A DNA stretch of 64,000 bases from the NCBI GenBank assembly GCA_036898135.1, contig JBAHVR010000315.1:1-64000 (forward strand). Direction: 5' to 3'. A program made the position numbers and the translations under genes. The first letter of the stretch is position 1. The number at the start of each line of letters is the position of its first letter. This document shows positions 1 through 11,942 of this stretch, piece after piece. The DNA comes from Oncomelania hupensis (Eukaryota; Mollusca; Gastropoda; Littorinimorpha; Pomatiopsidae). The notes under the pieces are model-generated. The model was given only the letters and a program-made list of their open reading frames with translations, was not told the DNA's origin and made no database searches.

Positions 1-778
1 TGACATTTCCATATTGGGCTGTCCTGTAGTTACTGTATACATGATGGACGTCTTGTTGTTGACATGTCCATAGTGGGCTGTCCTGTAGCTCAGTGGTTAC
101 TGTATACATGATGGAAGTCTTGTTGTTGACGTGTCCATAGTGGGCTGTCCTGTAGATCAGTGGTTACTGTATACAAGAAGGAAGTCTTGTTGTTGACATT
201 TCCATATTGGGCTGTCCTGTAGTTACTGTATACATGAGGGAAGTCTTGTTGTTGACATATCCATAGTGGGCTGTCCTGTAGCTCAGTGGTTACTGTATAC
301 ATGATGGAAGTCTTGTTGTTGACATTTCCATAGTGGGCTGTCCTGTAGTTACTCTATACATGATGGAAGTCTTGTTGTTGACATGTCCATTTTGGGCTGT
401 CCTGTAGCTCAGTGGTTACTGTATACAAGATGGAAGTCTTTTGTTGACATGTCCATAGTGGGCTGTCCTGTAGTTACTGTATACATGATGGAAGTCTTGT
501 TGTTGACATTTCCATAGTGGGCTGTCCTGTAGCTCAGTGGTTACTGTATACAAGATGGAAGTCTTGTTGTTGACATGTCCATAGTGGGCTGTCCTGTAGT
601 TACTGTATACATGATGGAAGTCTTGTTGTTGACATTTCCATAGTGGGCTGTCCTGTAGCTCAGTGGTTACTGTATACAAGATGGAAGTCTTGTTGTTGAC
701 ATTTCCATAGTGGGCTGTCCTGTAGCTCAGTGGTTACTGTATACAAGATGGAAGTCTTGTTGTTGACATGTCCATAGT
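1..778. repeat. 59/67-bp minisatellite containing a SINE promoter head
   Basis: About 12 tandem units of 67 bp, or 59 bp in units lacking the 8-bp CTCAGTGG. Each unit reads from GTTACTGTATAC through TTGTTGTTGACAT to GGGCTGTCCTGTAG. The long units end in TGTAGCTCAGTGG, which is the A-box region of the tRNA-derived SINE that starts directly after the array at 779. The array therefore looks like repeated amplification of the SINE's 5' junction with its flanking DNA. Short open frames on the minus strand are by-products of the repeat. Confidence 0.9.
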
Positions 779-1274
779 GGGCTGTCCTGTAGCTCAGTGG
801 GTAGAGAGCTGCTTTCCTAGGCCCAAGGTGGCGGGTTCCAACCCCGCAAGGGTTCCAATTTACGTGACTGAGGTACGACATTTTTCAGGACACGGAGGGT
901 TTTTCTCCTGGTACTCCGGTTACATATAGATTATAGTCACACGACACTTTCGCATATAGGTGACTACTGGACCGATTTATACTGACACCAGCGGGCCAGT
1001 TGTTGGTAAAGGGGAAAATAATATGATCACACGTTGACCAATCCGGGATTCGAACCAGCGACCTTTCGGTTACTAGCAAGACGCTCTTACCAACTGAGCT
1101 ACCCGGCCCCTCGTACTCCGGTTTCCTCCCTCCCTTCAATAATAGTATTGGATGCTGAAATCTGAAATTTCAAAAAATAAAAAATGATTGGTTTCTATTC
1201 CGTTTTCTGTAATAGGGATCGCTTCAGATCGCCGCGCTTTGAGTTCGATTGAAAAAAGAGCGTGATAACATCCT

Positions 1275-1339
<65 letters not shown>

Positions 1340-1340
1340 G
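779..1340 (+). mobile_element. tRNA-derived SINE with (ATT)n tail, interrupted
   Basis: Starts with a tRNA-like head: A-box-like TAGCTCAGTGGGTAGAG at about 791 and B-box-like GGGTTCCAACCCC near 834. The body (GGTTTCCTCCCTCCCTTCAA) recurs at 51337 and, more diverged, at 59288, so the family is dispersed. It ends in a (ATT)n tract at 1277-1340. Bases 922-1112 are a second SINE inserted into it. The A- and B-box matches indicate a pol III promoter origin. The B box is mutated, so activity is doubtful. Confidence 0.8.
922..1112 (-). mobile_element. Second tRNA-derived SINE nested in the first
   Basis: On the minus strand the head reads GGTAGCTCAGTTGGTAAGAG (A box) and then CTGGTTCGAATCCC (B box). 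The 191-bp insert is flanked by a perfect 11-bp target-site duplication, GTACTCCGGTT, at 911-921 and 1113-1123. The duplicated bases belong to the outer SINE, as shown by the uninterrupted copies elsewhere. The B box is intact, so this copy is better preserved than its host. A true tRNA gene is unlikely because of the extended body and the flanking duplication. Confidence 0.85.
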
Positions 1341-1423
1341 TTCCATTGTGGAGGTTTCATTGTAAAAATGATTGACGATATAAAGCAGGGTGGATTACTG
1401 ATGGTGACTGGATGTTAAGTGAA

Positions 1424-1790
1424 GTCAGTTGTGCTATATGGGGATCACATGCTTAGCTGTAACACACGTTGTAGTAAGTACAGTCAGTTGTGCAATATAG
1501 AGATGGTCAGCACAATCAGTTGTGCTATATGGAGATAGTCCACACAGTCAGTTGTGCAATATGGAAATAGCACAGCCAGTTGTGCATTATGGAGATGGTC
1601 AGCACAATCAGTTGTGCTATATGGAGATAGTCCACACAGTCAGTTGTGCTATATGGAGATAGCGCCACAGTCAGCGATGTTATATGGGGATGGTCAACAC
1701 AGACAATTGCGCTATATGGAGATAGTCAGCACTGTGAGTTATGCTACATGGAGGTAGTCGGCACAGTCAATTGTGCTATATGGAAATATT
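1424..1790. repeat. ~36-bp minisatellite
   Basis: Imperfect tandem units of the form CAGTTGTGCTATATGGAGAT followed by AGTCAGCACAGT. About nine units, increasingly diverged toward the right end. Overlapping short open frames here are repeat artefacts. Confidence 0.85.
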
Positions 1791-1937
1791 ATGTAGTATT
1801 ACGTAATAGTATGCGGTATGGTTGCATTCATGGCACGTCCCTTTACAGGAAGTTCTTGGGTCCATTTAACACAGTTTTCTTTGAAAGTGTTTTCACACTA
1901 GGGTGGGGTTGGGAATATCCAAAGAAAACTTCGCAGA

Positions 1938-2024
1938 TGTGTTGTTGTTGTTGCTGCTGCTTTTGTTATTGTTGTCTTCTTCTTCTTCTTCTTCTTCTTC
2001 TTCTTCTTCTTCTTCTTCTTCTTC
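1938..2024. repeat. (TTG)n/(TTC)n microsatellite
   Basis: Pure TTG, then CTG, then a long TTC tract. The neighbouring 2098-2115 and 2290-2410 are purine-rich AAG and CAACATCAT-rich tracts. No gene is seen between 2025 and 2780. Confidence 0.9.
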
Positions 2025-2784
2025 TCCATTTTGCGTTTTTTTTCTTGGTCGATAAACATAAGAGCCAAATCTCTCAACGTTGGAAAAAGTAGATCACCAG
2101 AAGAAGAAAAAGAAGCAAACAATACTAGGCCACGCATATAAGTGGACAGCGGATCACAACACAGAAAAGAAAGGATCGTTTGAGATCAGGACAGGACTCC
2201 ATTACTGCTGGCACAACTTTCTCACTCATGGCTCTTTCACACGGACTTGTCTTTTCTGTGTTGCTGTAGTGTCCGTCATCATCAAAACAATGAGGAGAAT
2301 TAGGAGAAAGAAGGAGAAAAAGAAGAAGAAGAAAACACCAACAACATCATCAACAACATCATCAACAACATCACCACCACCAACAACAACATCATCAACA
2401 ACAAGAGGAAGAAGAAGACATTGAGTTTGGTATTGTTAGAGCGAGTGAGTGCCAGGAACGTAAAGACACTCAGCCAGCACTAGGTCTATTTTCCCCCACC
2501 CCCAGGGGCGCATTAGTGCTCAGTTGTTTGGGGCGTTATAAAAGACAATGCGCTCAAAACAGCAAATTGATGCCTTGGTTAGGATGAGACAGATTCTGTT
2601 TCGGTAAGCTGACTGAGACGGAGACTGGGACTTTATTGGTCTATGAAATGCTCATATAAATTTGCCTTTCGGCTGCACAAACATAGTAAATGTAAAATGT
2701 AAAACATGTACTTACAAAAAGTAAATAGTGCAAAGACATAAAATATAATAAAACAATCTGTAATCCAACATACTTGCGCTGTAC

Positions 2785-4990
2785 ACACCCACATACACCC
2801 CCACAAACAATCACACCACTCCCCCATACACCCCACAAACCATCACACCACTCCCCCATACACCCACACACCATCACACCACTCCCCCATACACCCCACA
2901 AACCATCACACCACTCCCCCATACACCCACACACCATCACACCACTCCCCCATACACCCACACACCATCACACCACTCCCCCATACACCCAACATACCAT
3001 CACACCACTCCCCCATACACCCCACACACCATCACAGCACTCCCCCATGCACCCCACACACCATCACAACACTCCCCCATACATCCCACACACCATCACA
3101 ACACTCCCCCATACACCATACACACCATCACAACACTCCCCATACCCCCACACACCATCACACCACTCCCCCATACACCCCACACACCATCACAACACTC
3201 CCATATATCCACATACTATCACAACACTCTCCATACACCCACACACCATCACAACACTCCCCATACACCCACACACCATCACAACACTCCCCATACACCC
3301 ACACACCATCACAACACTCACCATACACCCACACACCATCACAACACTCCATACACCCCACACACCATCACAACACCCCCATATATCCACGCACCATCAC
3401 AACACTCTCCATACACCCCACACACCATCACAACACCTCCATATATCCACGTACAATCACAACACTCCCCCATACACCCACACACCATCACAACCCATAC
3501 ACCCACACACCATCACAACACTCCCCATACACCCACACACCATCACAACACTTCATACACCCACACACCATCACAACACTCCCATACACCAACACACCAT
3601 CACAACACTCCCATACACCCACACACCATCACAACACTCCCTCATGCACCATCACAACACTCCCCCATGCACCCACACACCATCACAACACTCCTCCATA
3701 CACCCACACACACCATCACAACACTCCTCCATACACCCACACACACCATCACAACACTCCTCCATACACCCCCACACACCATCACAACACTCCTCCATAC
3801 ACCCACAAACACCATCACAACACTCCTCCATACACCCACACACCACCACAACACTCCCGTACACCCACACACCATCACGACACTCCCATACACCCACACA
3901 CCATCACAACACTTCATACACCCACACACCATCACAACACTCCCTCATGCACCATCACAACACTCCCCCATGCACCCACACACCATCACAACACTCCTCC
4001 ATACACCCACACACCATCACAACACTCCTCCATGCACCCACACACACCATCACAACACTCCCTCATACATCCACACACCATCACAACACTCCCTCATACA
4101 CCCACACACCATCACAACACTCCCTCATACACCCACACACCATAACAACACTCCCTCATACACCCATGCACCATCACAACACCACCCCACGTACCATCAC
4201 AACACTCCCATACACACCAAACACCATCACAACACTCAGCTCCCCCATACACCCACAAACCATCACACCACTCCCCCATACACCCAACATACCATCACAC
4301 CACTCCCCCATACACCCACACACCATCACACCACTCCCCCATGCACCCCACACACCATCACAACACTCCCCATACACCCACACACCATCACAACACTCCT
4401 CCATACACCCACACACACCATCACAACACTCCTTCATACACCCACACACCATCACAACACTCCTCCATACACCCACACACCATCACAACACTCCCGTACA
4501 CCCACACACCATCACAACACTTCATACACCCACACACCATCACAACACTCCCCCATGCACCATCACAACACTCCCCCATGCACCCACACACCATCACAAC
4601 ACTCCTCCATACACCCACACACACCATCACAACACTCCCTCATACACCCACACGCCATCACAACACTCCCTCATACACCCACACACCATCACAACACTCC
4701 CTCATACACCTACACACCATCACAACACTCCCTCATACACCCATGCACCATCACAACAACACCCCACGTACCATCACAACACTCCCATACACACCAAACA
4801 CCATCACAACACTCCCCCATACACACCCACAAACCATCACACCACTCCCTCATACACCCACACACCATCACACAACTCCCTCATACACCCACACACCATC
4901 ACAACACTCCCTCATGCACCATCACAACAACACCCCACATACCATCACAACACTCCCCCATACTCCCCAAACAACATGATCATCACAACA
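2785..4990. repeat. ~30-bp minisatellite, 2.2 kb
   Basis: About 70 imperfect units of CCATACACCCACACACCATC followed by ACAACACTCC. Most units are 30 bp, a multiple of three, so long open frames (up to 749 codons, 2774-5023 plus) run through it. These encode only His/Thr/Pro/Ser repeats and have no recognisable domain. A 44-bp direct duplication follows at about 5000-5075. Confidence 0.95.
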
Positions 4991-5303
4991 CTCCCCCCAG
5001 CCAGCAGGAAATCCGTGTGTTAACTACAAGTCTGTTGTCCTGCAGCCAGCAGGAAATCCGTGTGTTAACTACAAGCCTTTGCTTTGGGAGGTGTGGGGGG
5101 GTGTACGTATCAGGCGACTTTATTACTTTCTACACAGAACCCATCAAGCTTAGCGATAGGGCACTCAATCATTCTTTAGTCATGATTTTTTCATGATGCA
5201 GAAAGGAATTGTGCAGTAATGAAGAAGAAAAGATTTCTGTTCCCCCTCGGCATCTTAATCAGATTGTACAGTGAAAAGTTTCAAGTACACAAAGTCGTGA
5301 AAT

Positions 5304-5536
5304 CTTCTTCTTCTTCTTCTTCTTCTTCTTCTTCTTCTTCTTCTTCTTCTTCTTCTTCTTCTTCTTCTTCTTCTTCTTCTTCCTCCTCCTCCTCTTCTTC
5401 TTCTTCTTCTTCTTCTTCTTCTTCTTCTTCTTCTTCTTCTTCTTCTTCTTCTTCTTCTTCTTCTTCTTCTTCTTCTTCTTCTTCTTCTTCTTCTTCTTCT
5501 TCTTCTTCTTTTTCTTCTTCTTCTTCTTCTTTTTCG
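5304..5536. repeat. (TTC)n microsatellite, ~230 bp
   Basis: Almost pure TTC triplets with a short TCC block in the middle and two TTT interruptions near the end. It would read as poly-Ser on the plus strand or poly-Lys on the minus strand, neither supported as coding. Confidence 0.95.
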
Positions 5537-5588
5537 ACAGATAAGACATTGTTGTTTGTTGAAATAATGGCCTCTCTGTGTCGTTCTC

Positions 5589-5607
5589 TTTCCCTCTCTC
5601 TATCTAC

Positions 5608-5696
<89 letters not shown>
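5589..5696. repeat. (TC)n microsatellite
   Basis: Pure CT dinucleotide tract of about 80 bp with a CCTCTCTCTATC leader. It lies 50 bp downstream of the TTC tract. Confidence 0.95.
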
Positions 5697-5697
<1 letters not shown>

Positions 5698-6056
5698 GCG
5701 GGCATGTGAGTTTGCCTCTATGTGTGGTGTGGGAGAAGGGAGAGGGTGTTTGCCTCTGTGTGCGTTGTGTCTGTTTCCTTAAAGTGCGTGTGTGACTTTG
5801 CCTCTGAGTATCTCTGACGTTAGTCTCATGACAACGACATTTTGTACATCATTTAAATATAAATTGGCGAATCAGTGTGGCAACTTTGTTTCCCGATGGC
5901 TTGAGGAATAAGGAAGATGTATAAGCCATCCCTAGTCACCGCAAGTTTGAAAGTAAAATCATGTTTGGCTTTCTCATTCCCTGATTTAGTGTGCAACTGC
6001 CATCCTTGTTCTTTGCATCTAAAGATTAAATCATTTGAAAATTGCTGTCATGTGTT
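5697..6056. other. Unassigned unique DNA
   Basis: About 360 bp without a convincing ORF, splice-site pair or known repeat. It separates the microsatellites from the next minisatellite. Confidence 0.5.
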
Positions 6057-6832
6057 TAGAGGCGTTGTGTAGTGCGTCACAGTTGTTTAATGACGTTGTG
6101 CAGTATGTCACAGTTGTTTAATGACTTTGTGTAGTGCGTCACAGTTGTTTAATGACGTTGTGCAGTATGTGACAGTTGTTTAATAACGTTGTGCGGTATG
6201 GTATGTGACAGTTGTTTAATGACGTTGTGCGGTATGTCACAGTTTAGTGGCATTGCGCAGTATGTCACAGTTGTTTAGTGGCGTTGTGCAATACATCACA
6301 GTTTTTAGTGCCATTGTGCAGGTTCACAGTTTAGTGGCGTTTTGCAGTGTCACAGTGTTTAGTGGCATTGTGCAGTGTGTCACCATTGTTTAGTGGCGTT
6401 GTGCAGTGTGTCACAATTGTTTAGGGGCGTGAATGAGTCACAGTTATTTAGCGGCGTTGTGCCGTGTGTCACAGTTATTTAGTGACGTTGTGCAATGTGT
6501 CATAGTTATTTAGTGGCGTGAATGTGTCACAGTTATTTAGTGACGTTGTGCAATGTGTCACAGTTATTTAGTGGCGTTGTGCAATGTGTCACAGATACTT
6601 AGTGGCGTGAATGTGTCACAGTTATTTAGTGGCGTTGTGCAATGTGTCACAGATACTTAGTGGCGTGAATGTGTCACAGTTATTCATGGGCGTTGTGCAA
6701 TGTGTCACAGTTATTTAGTGGCGTTGTACTATGTGTCACTGTTGTTTAGTGGCGTTGTGCAGTGTGTCACAGTTATTTAGTGGCGTTGTACTATGTGTCA
6801 CTGTTGTTTAGTGGCGTTGTACAGTGTGTCAC
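6057..6832. repeat. ~31-bp minisatellite
   Basis: About 25 imperfect units of GGCGTTGTGCAGTGTGTCAC followed by AGTTGTTTAGT. Several units have lost CAGT or gained TGAATG. Confidence 0.9.
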
Positions 6833-6899
6833 AAACATTGCTTCGCCAGCGCCTTCAGCTCAGCAGCCCCAGTTCTACTAAAACGCTGTAATTTTTGTG

Positions 6900-7752
6900 T
6901 AGGGCCGTGTGGAGTGATGGGGGACTACTATGAAAGTGGTATGTGGATGTGTGAGCCAGTGGCGTGTGGAGTGATGGGGGTGGTATGTGGATGTGAGAGC
7001 CAGTGGCGTGTGGAGTGATGGGGGTGGTATGTGGATGTGTGAGCCAGTGGCGTGTGGAGTGATGGGGGTGGTATGTGGATGTGTGAGCCAGTGGCGTGTG
7101 GAGTGATGGGGGTGGTATGTGGATGTGAGCCAGTGGCGTGTGGAGTGATGGGGGTGGTATGTGGATGTGTGGGCCAGTGGCGTGTGGAGTGATGAAAGTG
7201 GTATGTGGATGTGTGAGCCAGTGGCGTGTGGAGTGATGAAAGTGGTATGTGGATGTGTGAGCCAGTGGCGTGTGGAGTGATGGGGGTGGTATGTGGATGT
7301 GTGAGCCAGTGGCGGGTGGAGTGATGGGGGTGGTATGTGGATGTGAGCCAGTGGCGTGTGGAGTGATGGGGGTGGTATGTGGATGTGTAAGCCAGTGGCG
7401 TGTGGAGTGATGGGGGTGGTATGTGGATGTGTGAGCCAGTGGCGTGTGGAGTGATGGGGGTGGTATGTGGATGTGTGAGCCAGTGGAGTGATGGGGGTGG
7501 TATGTGGATGTGTGAGCCAGTGGCGTGTGGAGTGATGAAAGTAGTATGTGGATGTGTGAGCCAGTGGCGTGTGGAGTGATGGGGGTGGTATGTGGATGTG
7601 TGAACCAGTGGCGTGTGGAGTGATGGGGGTGGTATGTGGATGTGTAAGCCAGTGGCGTGTGGAGTGATGGGGGTGGTATGTGGATGTGTAAGCCAGTGGC
7701 GTGTGGAGTGATGGGGGTGGTATGTGGATGTGTGAGCCAGTGGCGTGTGGAA
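6900..7752. repeat. 44-bp minisatellite
   Basis: About 19 units of GTATGTGGATGTGTGAGCCA followed by GTGGCGTGTGGAGTGATGGGGGTG. All three minus frames stay open for about 300 codons because units of 40, 42 and 44 bp alternate. The encoded peptides are simple repeats and are not proposed as proteins. Confidence 0.95.
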
Positions 7753-7759
7753 CACAAGA

Positions 7760-8400
7760 GGGAAGAGAAAGATTGGGTGCCAGTCGTGTTAGTGATGGCG
7801 TGTTCACGGGGTCAGTGCATGCAGGCTAAATGGAGGCCATTAACATTCATTTGCCACAATCACTCCCTGCCCAATTTCTGATGGAAAACGCCAATTTAGG
7901 ACACTTAACACTAAAGGTCAGAAAAAAATAGTTGTGACCTTGTGACCCCACCATTTGACTCATTGCTTTTTGGGCCACATTCCATGGGCTAGCCTGGCTT
8001 TGATGAAGACGTCACAAGGGGATATGTAACATAAAATGTGTTCACAAAATGTCAATAGAGTGCATTGCCTTGTCGTGTTTTGTAACCTAGCTATTATAAT
8101 GCAGTGGCAAATGTGATTAGTTGTCTAGCTGCCTCAACTGTCATTTTCTGTCTCTATTTCCACATCCCAGGTTATTTGGAAGGACGGAACAGCGAATGTA
8201 CCCAAAGCTTAGATTGTCCTCCACATGGTGTCAACAACCTCAAAAAGGAAAACACGCCTTACTGTCATTATTCCTGTCAGCCTAGCCGTCGCCCACGCCC
8301 AATATTAATAGGCCTGCAATATACTTTGCTAAAGCTAAAGTCGCCACAAACAAGTTTGACTACACACCACACTTCTTTGCTACAAGAGCTCTCAATGTGT
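7760..8400. other. Unassigned unique DNA
   Basis: About 640 bp with no convincing exon, known repeat or RNA gene. A 113-codon plus-strand ORF at 8104-8445 has no family features and runs into the tRNA-like relic. Confidence 0.4.
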
Positions 8401-8404
8401 TACA

Positions 8405-8485
8405 ATGGGGCACGTGATAACTCAGTTCGTAGAGCGGCCAGCTAATGTTACAAAGGTTGCGTGTTGGATTCCCGGCGGCCCGGAC
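8405..8485 (+). mobile_element. Decayed tRNA-like SINE head
   Basis: GATAACTCAGTTCGTAGAGC resembles an A box, and GTGTTGGATTCCC about 40 bases on resembles a B box. The arms do not pair convincingly as a functional tRNA. A degenerate SINE head is the simplest reading. Confidence 0.5.
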
Positions 8486-8657
8486 ATAAACATTGACTGT
8501 GAGCATTAGCCATCTTACTGTTGCTATTAGTCTGATGGTTGCTTCAGTGAATAGGTTTCCATTCTTCCCCATCTGTGAGGGCCTAGGATTATGCCAAGTC
8601 ATGTGAGCGTGTGCCCGCCCAAGGCAGTAAATGGGCACCTTGAGCAGCTCTTGAGGT

Positions 8658-9151
8658 TACATTACATTACATGATTATTGCTTTAGGTCCAGCGGACTCT
8701 TTCGAGCCAAATCAGGACCGGACAACCCCTGATCCGCATAAAAGATCTGCTGAAACAACCCTAGTGGTAAAACTGAAAGTTCTCCACCAGCCAGTCACTT
8801 TACAATAAAGACATCCCACGCAGGGGACGCTGAGGCTGTACTCTAATTTATCGAACCCCCATTTACAAAAACAAAATAGAATACAAACATCATTATAAAT
8901 TATCAACCAAACACATACATATAAAATGCCTACATTGCTAAATAATAACATCATAGGAAGCCCTAGTGACCACCTGGCAGAAAGCGTCCAATATTCCCAA
9001 GCTGATCCAACAGACCTCATACACAAATAAGGAGTCTTGTCCTGGAAGAATTTTCAAGAAAAAAGGTAGATGACTGGTCTAGCGAAGAAGGTACTATAGC
9101 AGATTGATAGAACAGAGCAGGAATGAGAAAGAGCAAATGAGAAAGACAGCG
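8658..9151 (-). mobile_element. 5'-truncated copy of the ~700-bp retroelement
   Basis: Matches the 3' part of the elements at 9457-10153 and 57389-58087. The 3' end (minus strand) is the shared CCGCTGGACCTAAAGCAATA with a short TGTAA-type tail. It is flanked by a 12-bp direct repeat, AGCTCTTGAGGT, at 8646-8657 and 9152-9163, consistent with target-primed insertion and 5' truncation. Confidence 0.85.
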
Positions 9152-9456
9152 AGCTCTTGAGGTGGAAAAGTGCAATATAACAATGATAAAATAAATGGGA
9201 CCAAGATTCCATTTGCGCTGTTGATGCGTATCTGCTGCAAGTTTGCGCGGTCTCAGGCCACGGATTCTAAGACACTCCGAACATCCTAAGACAGGGTGTG
9301 AGAGAAACGGCCTTTATCCATTGATTGGTTTCATTATCAGCCACTGAGCCCTTCACAATCTACAGCACTCGCTCGCTTTCGTTGATTGACAAGATCAGAA
9401 GTCAAGGTCACGGCTTGCTTGCTGGATCACAAAGGCCATTGGGTGTCAGCTTGACA

Positions 9457-10153
9457 TGATTGATTGATTTATTGTTGCTTTAGGTCCAGCGGACTCCTCC
9501 GAGCCAAATCAGGACCGGACAACCCCCGATCCGCATAAAAGATCTGCTGAAACAACCCTAGTGGGAAAATTGAACGCCCTCCACCGGCCAGTCACTTTAC
9601 AATAAAGACATCCCACGCGAGGGACGGCTGAGGGTTTACCTCAACTACGCGAATCCCCGGTTACAAAAACAAAAGAGAATACAACCATCATTACAAATCA
9701 TCAACGAAACATATACATATAAAATGCCTATATTGCTAAATACTAACATCATAGGAAGCCCGAGTGACCACCCAGCAGAAAGCGTCCAACACTCCCAAGC
9801 TGATCCAACAGACCTCATACACAAACAAGGAGTCTTGTCCAGGAAGAGTTTTGAAGAAAAAAGGTTGGTCATTGATCTAGCGAAGAAGAAGATAGTATAG
9901 CAGAGTGATAGGACAGAGCAGGAATGGGAAAGAGTATATGAGGAAGATAGCAACAGTGGGAATTTAAAGCAATAAATTTCCATAAAGTGGGGATACTATT
10001 TATACTGAAACCCCCGGCACTCCAACGGGGGTATTGTTGCCGCAGTGAATCTGTCATGCCTACAAAGGCAAGACAGGTTTTCAACTGGGGCTTTCACTGT
10101 TCCCTTTATAGGTTAGAACAATCTACAGTGGCAAGATTGCTCATGACCCCAAG
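9457..10153 (-). mobile_element. ~700-bp non-LTR-type element, apparently full length
   Basis: 697 bp flanked by a perfect 16-bp target duplication, GGGTGTCAGCTTGACA, at 9441-9456 and 10154-10169. On the minus strand it begins CCCCTTGGGGTCATGAGC and ends CTAAAGCAACAATAAATCAA plus a short TCAA repeat. The copy at 57389-58087 has the same 5' terminus, so the start is defined and not a random truncation. No long ORF is present. The last ~50 bp resemble the 3' end of the RNase H-bearing LINE at 33110-34062, so it may be a nonautonomous element mobilised by that lineage. A TATAAATAG motif (minus) lies about 150 bp from its 5' end. Confidence 0.8.
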
Positions 10154-10169
10154 GGGTGTCAGCTTGACA

Positions 10170-10515
10170 AGATCGAAAGCTCACGGGATCATTATTTATT
10201 AAGTTCAAAGGGTGGAAGTCGGTCCCCACAGTGTAAAAGAATATCACATGAGAGAGGTGTATTTCGAAGGAATATCACAGAGAAGATTAGCTGCATGTAT
10301 CGGATGTGTTTGGTGAACTAGCAGATTGCTGATTATAGATCTAACTATATTGGCAGTAATGTAGCTCTATGTAGCAGAGTAGGCTATTAAGGGGAGTATA
10401 AGTGGTTGTTGGTGTTATTAACAGGGTAGGTACCTGATCCATGCAGTGCAGTGCACGCAGTGTTTGTCAACATTACTTATTGCACATGCGTAAAACGCCT
10501 TTTCCTCCCTTCTGC
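10170..10515. other. Unassigned unique DNA
   Basis: About 345 bp between the retroelement and the next array. No ORF, exon or repeat match was recognised. Confidence 0.45.
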
Positions 10516-10520
10516 GTTGT

Positions 10521-10921
10521 GTTAAAAAGTCCACTATGGACGTGCGTTATGGTGGCCGTGTTGTCGTGCTCTGTGTGTTAAAAAGTCCACTATGGACGTG
10601 CGTTATCGTGGCCGTGTTGTCGTGTTCTGTGTGTTTAAAAAGTCCACTATGGACGTGCGTTATGGTGGCCGTGTTGTCGTGTTCTGTGTGTAAAAAAGTC
10701 CACTATGGACGTGCGTTATGGTGGCCGTGTTGTCGTGTTCTGTGTGTTAAAAAGTCCACTATGGACGTGCGTTATGGTGGCCGTGTTGTCGTGTTCTGTG
10801 TGTTAAAAAGTCCACTATGGACGTGCGTTATCGTGGCCGTGTTGTCGTGTTCTGTTTGTAAAAAAGTCCACTATGGACGTGCGTTATGGTGGCCGTGTTG
10901 TCGTGTGCTGTGTGTTAAAAG
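10521..10921. repeat. ~57-bp minisatellite, seven copies
   Basis: Highly uniform units of AAAGTCCACTATGGACGTGC followed by GTTATGGTGGCCGTGTTGTC and GTGTTCTGTGTGTTAA. Each unit contains the small palindrome GTCCACTATGGAC (5-bp arms, GTCCA and its near complement). Low divergence suggests recent amplification. Confidence 0.95.
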
Positions 10922-11942
10922 TGTATAAACTACAATGTCGCATCAATATTTAACGGGGTTCTTACTTTGTGGCTTTTCTCAGTAATACGATTTGGTTGGT
11001 CAGCAAGCGTGGACCTTTTGCAAGAAGGCTATTTCTGCCAACAAAGAAAATCACATATGCAATTAATGCTACATTCACTCTGCGTCTGGCTGAGTGGTTA
11101 CTGGCGCGACATAATTAGCCATCTTGCAGCAAGCATACGTCTTCTGTTGGGCGAAAGTGGGTTCGATCCTAATTTCAGCAAATTATTTTGTTGATTTTGG
11201 TTGCGCTACATAAGAACTAGCATAGTGAAAGAGATGCCTCACTGGCTTTTATTACACTATACTATATTTACCTTGTCATTGACTTTACTACACTATGCTA
11301 TATTTACCTTGTCATTGGCTTTACTACACTATGCTATATTTACCTTGTCATTGACTTTACTACACTATGCTATATTTACCTTGTCATTGGTTTTACTACA
11401 CTATGCTATATTTACCTTGTCATTGACTTTACTACACTATGGTATATTTACCTTGTCATTGACTTTACTACACTGTGCTATATTTACATTGTCATTGACT
11501 TTACTACTCTATGCTATATTTACCTTGTCATTGACTTTACTACACTATGCTATATTTACATTTTACTACACTATGCTATATTTACCTTGTCAATGACTTT
11601 ACTACACTATGCTATATTTACATTTTACTACACTATGCTATATGTACCTTGTCATTGACTTTACTACACTATGCTATATTTATATTGTCATTAACTTTAC
11701 TACACTATGCTATATTTACCTTGTCATTGACTTTATTACACTATGCTATATTGGCATTTTACTACACTATGCTATATTTACCTTGTCATTGATTTACTAC
11801 ACTATGCTAAATTTACCTTGTCACTGACTTTATTACACTATGCTATATTTACCTTGTCACTGGCTTTACTACAATATGCTATATTTACATTTTCCTACAC
11901 TATGCTATATTTACCTTGTCACTGACTTTACTACACTATGCT

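Noticed and set aside
1020..1110. Minus-strand tRNA gene with good A and B boxes
   Set aside because: It is the head of a SINE with a longer body and an 11-bp target-site duplication, and the anticodon arm is not convincing.
2774..5023. 749-codon plus-strand ORF (His/Thr/Pro-rich)
   Set aside because: It is the translation of a 30-bp minisatellite; no domain, no codon bias, and other frames are open as well.
6855..7807. Three overlapping minus-strand ORFs of 275-309 codons
   Set aside because: All are translations of the 44-bp array in different frames.
10521..10921. CRISPR-like array
   Set aside because: There are no unique spacers: the whole 57-bp unit is repeated, as in a minisatellite, and the context is eukaryotic.
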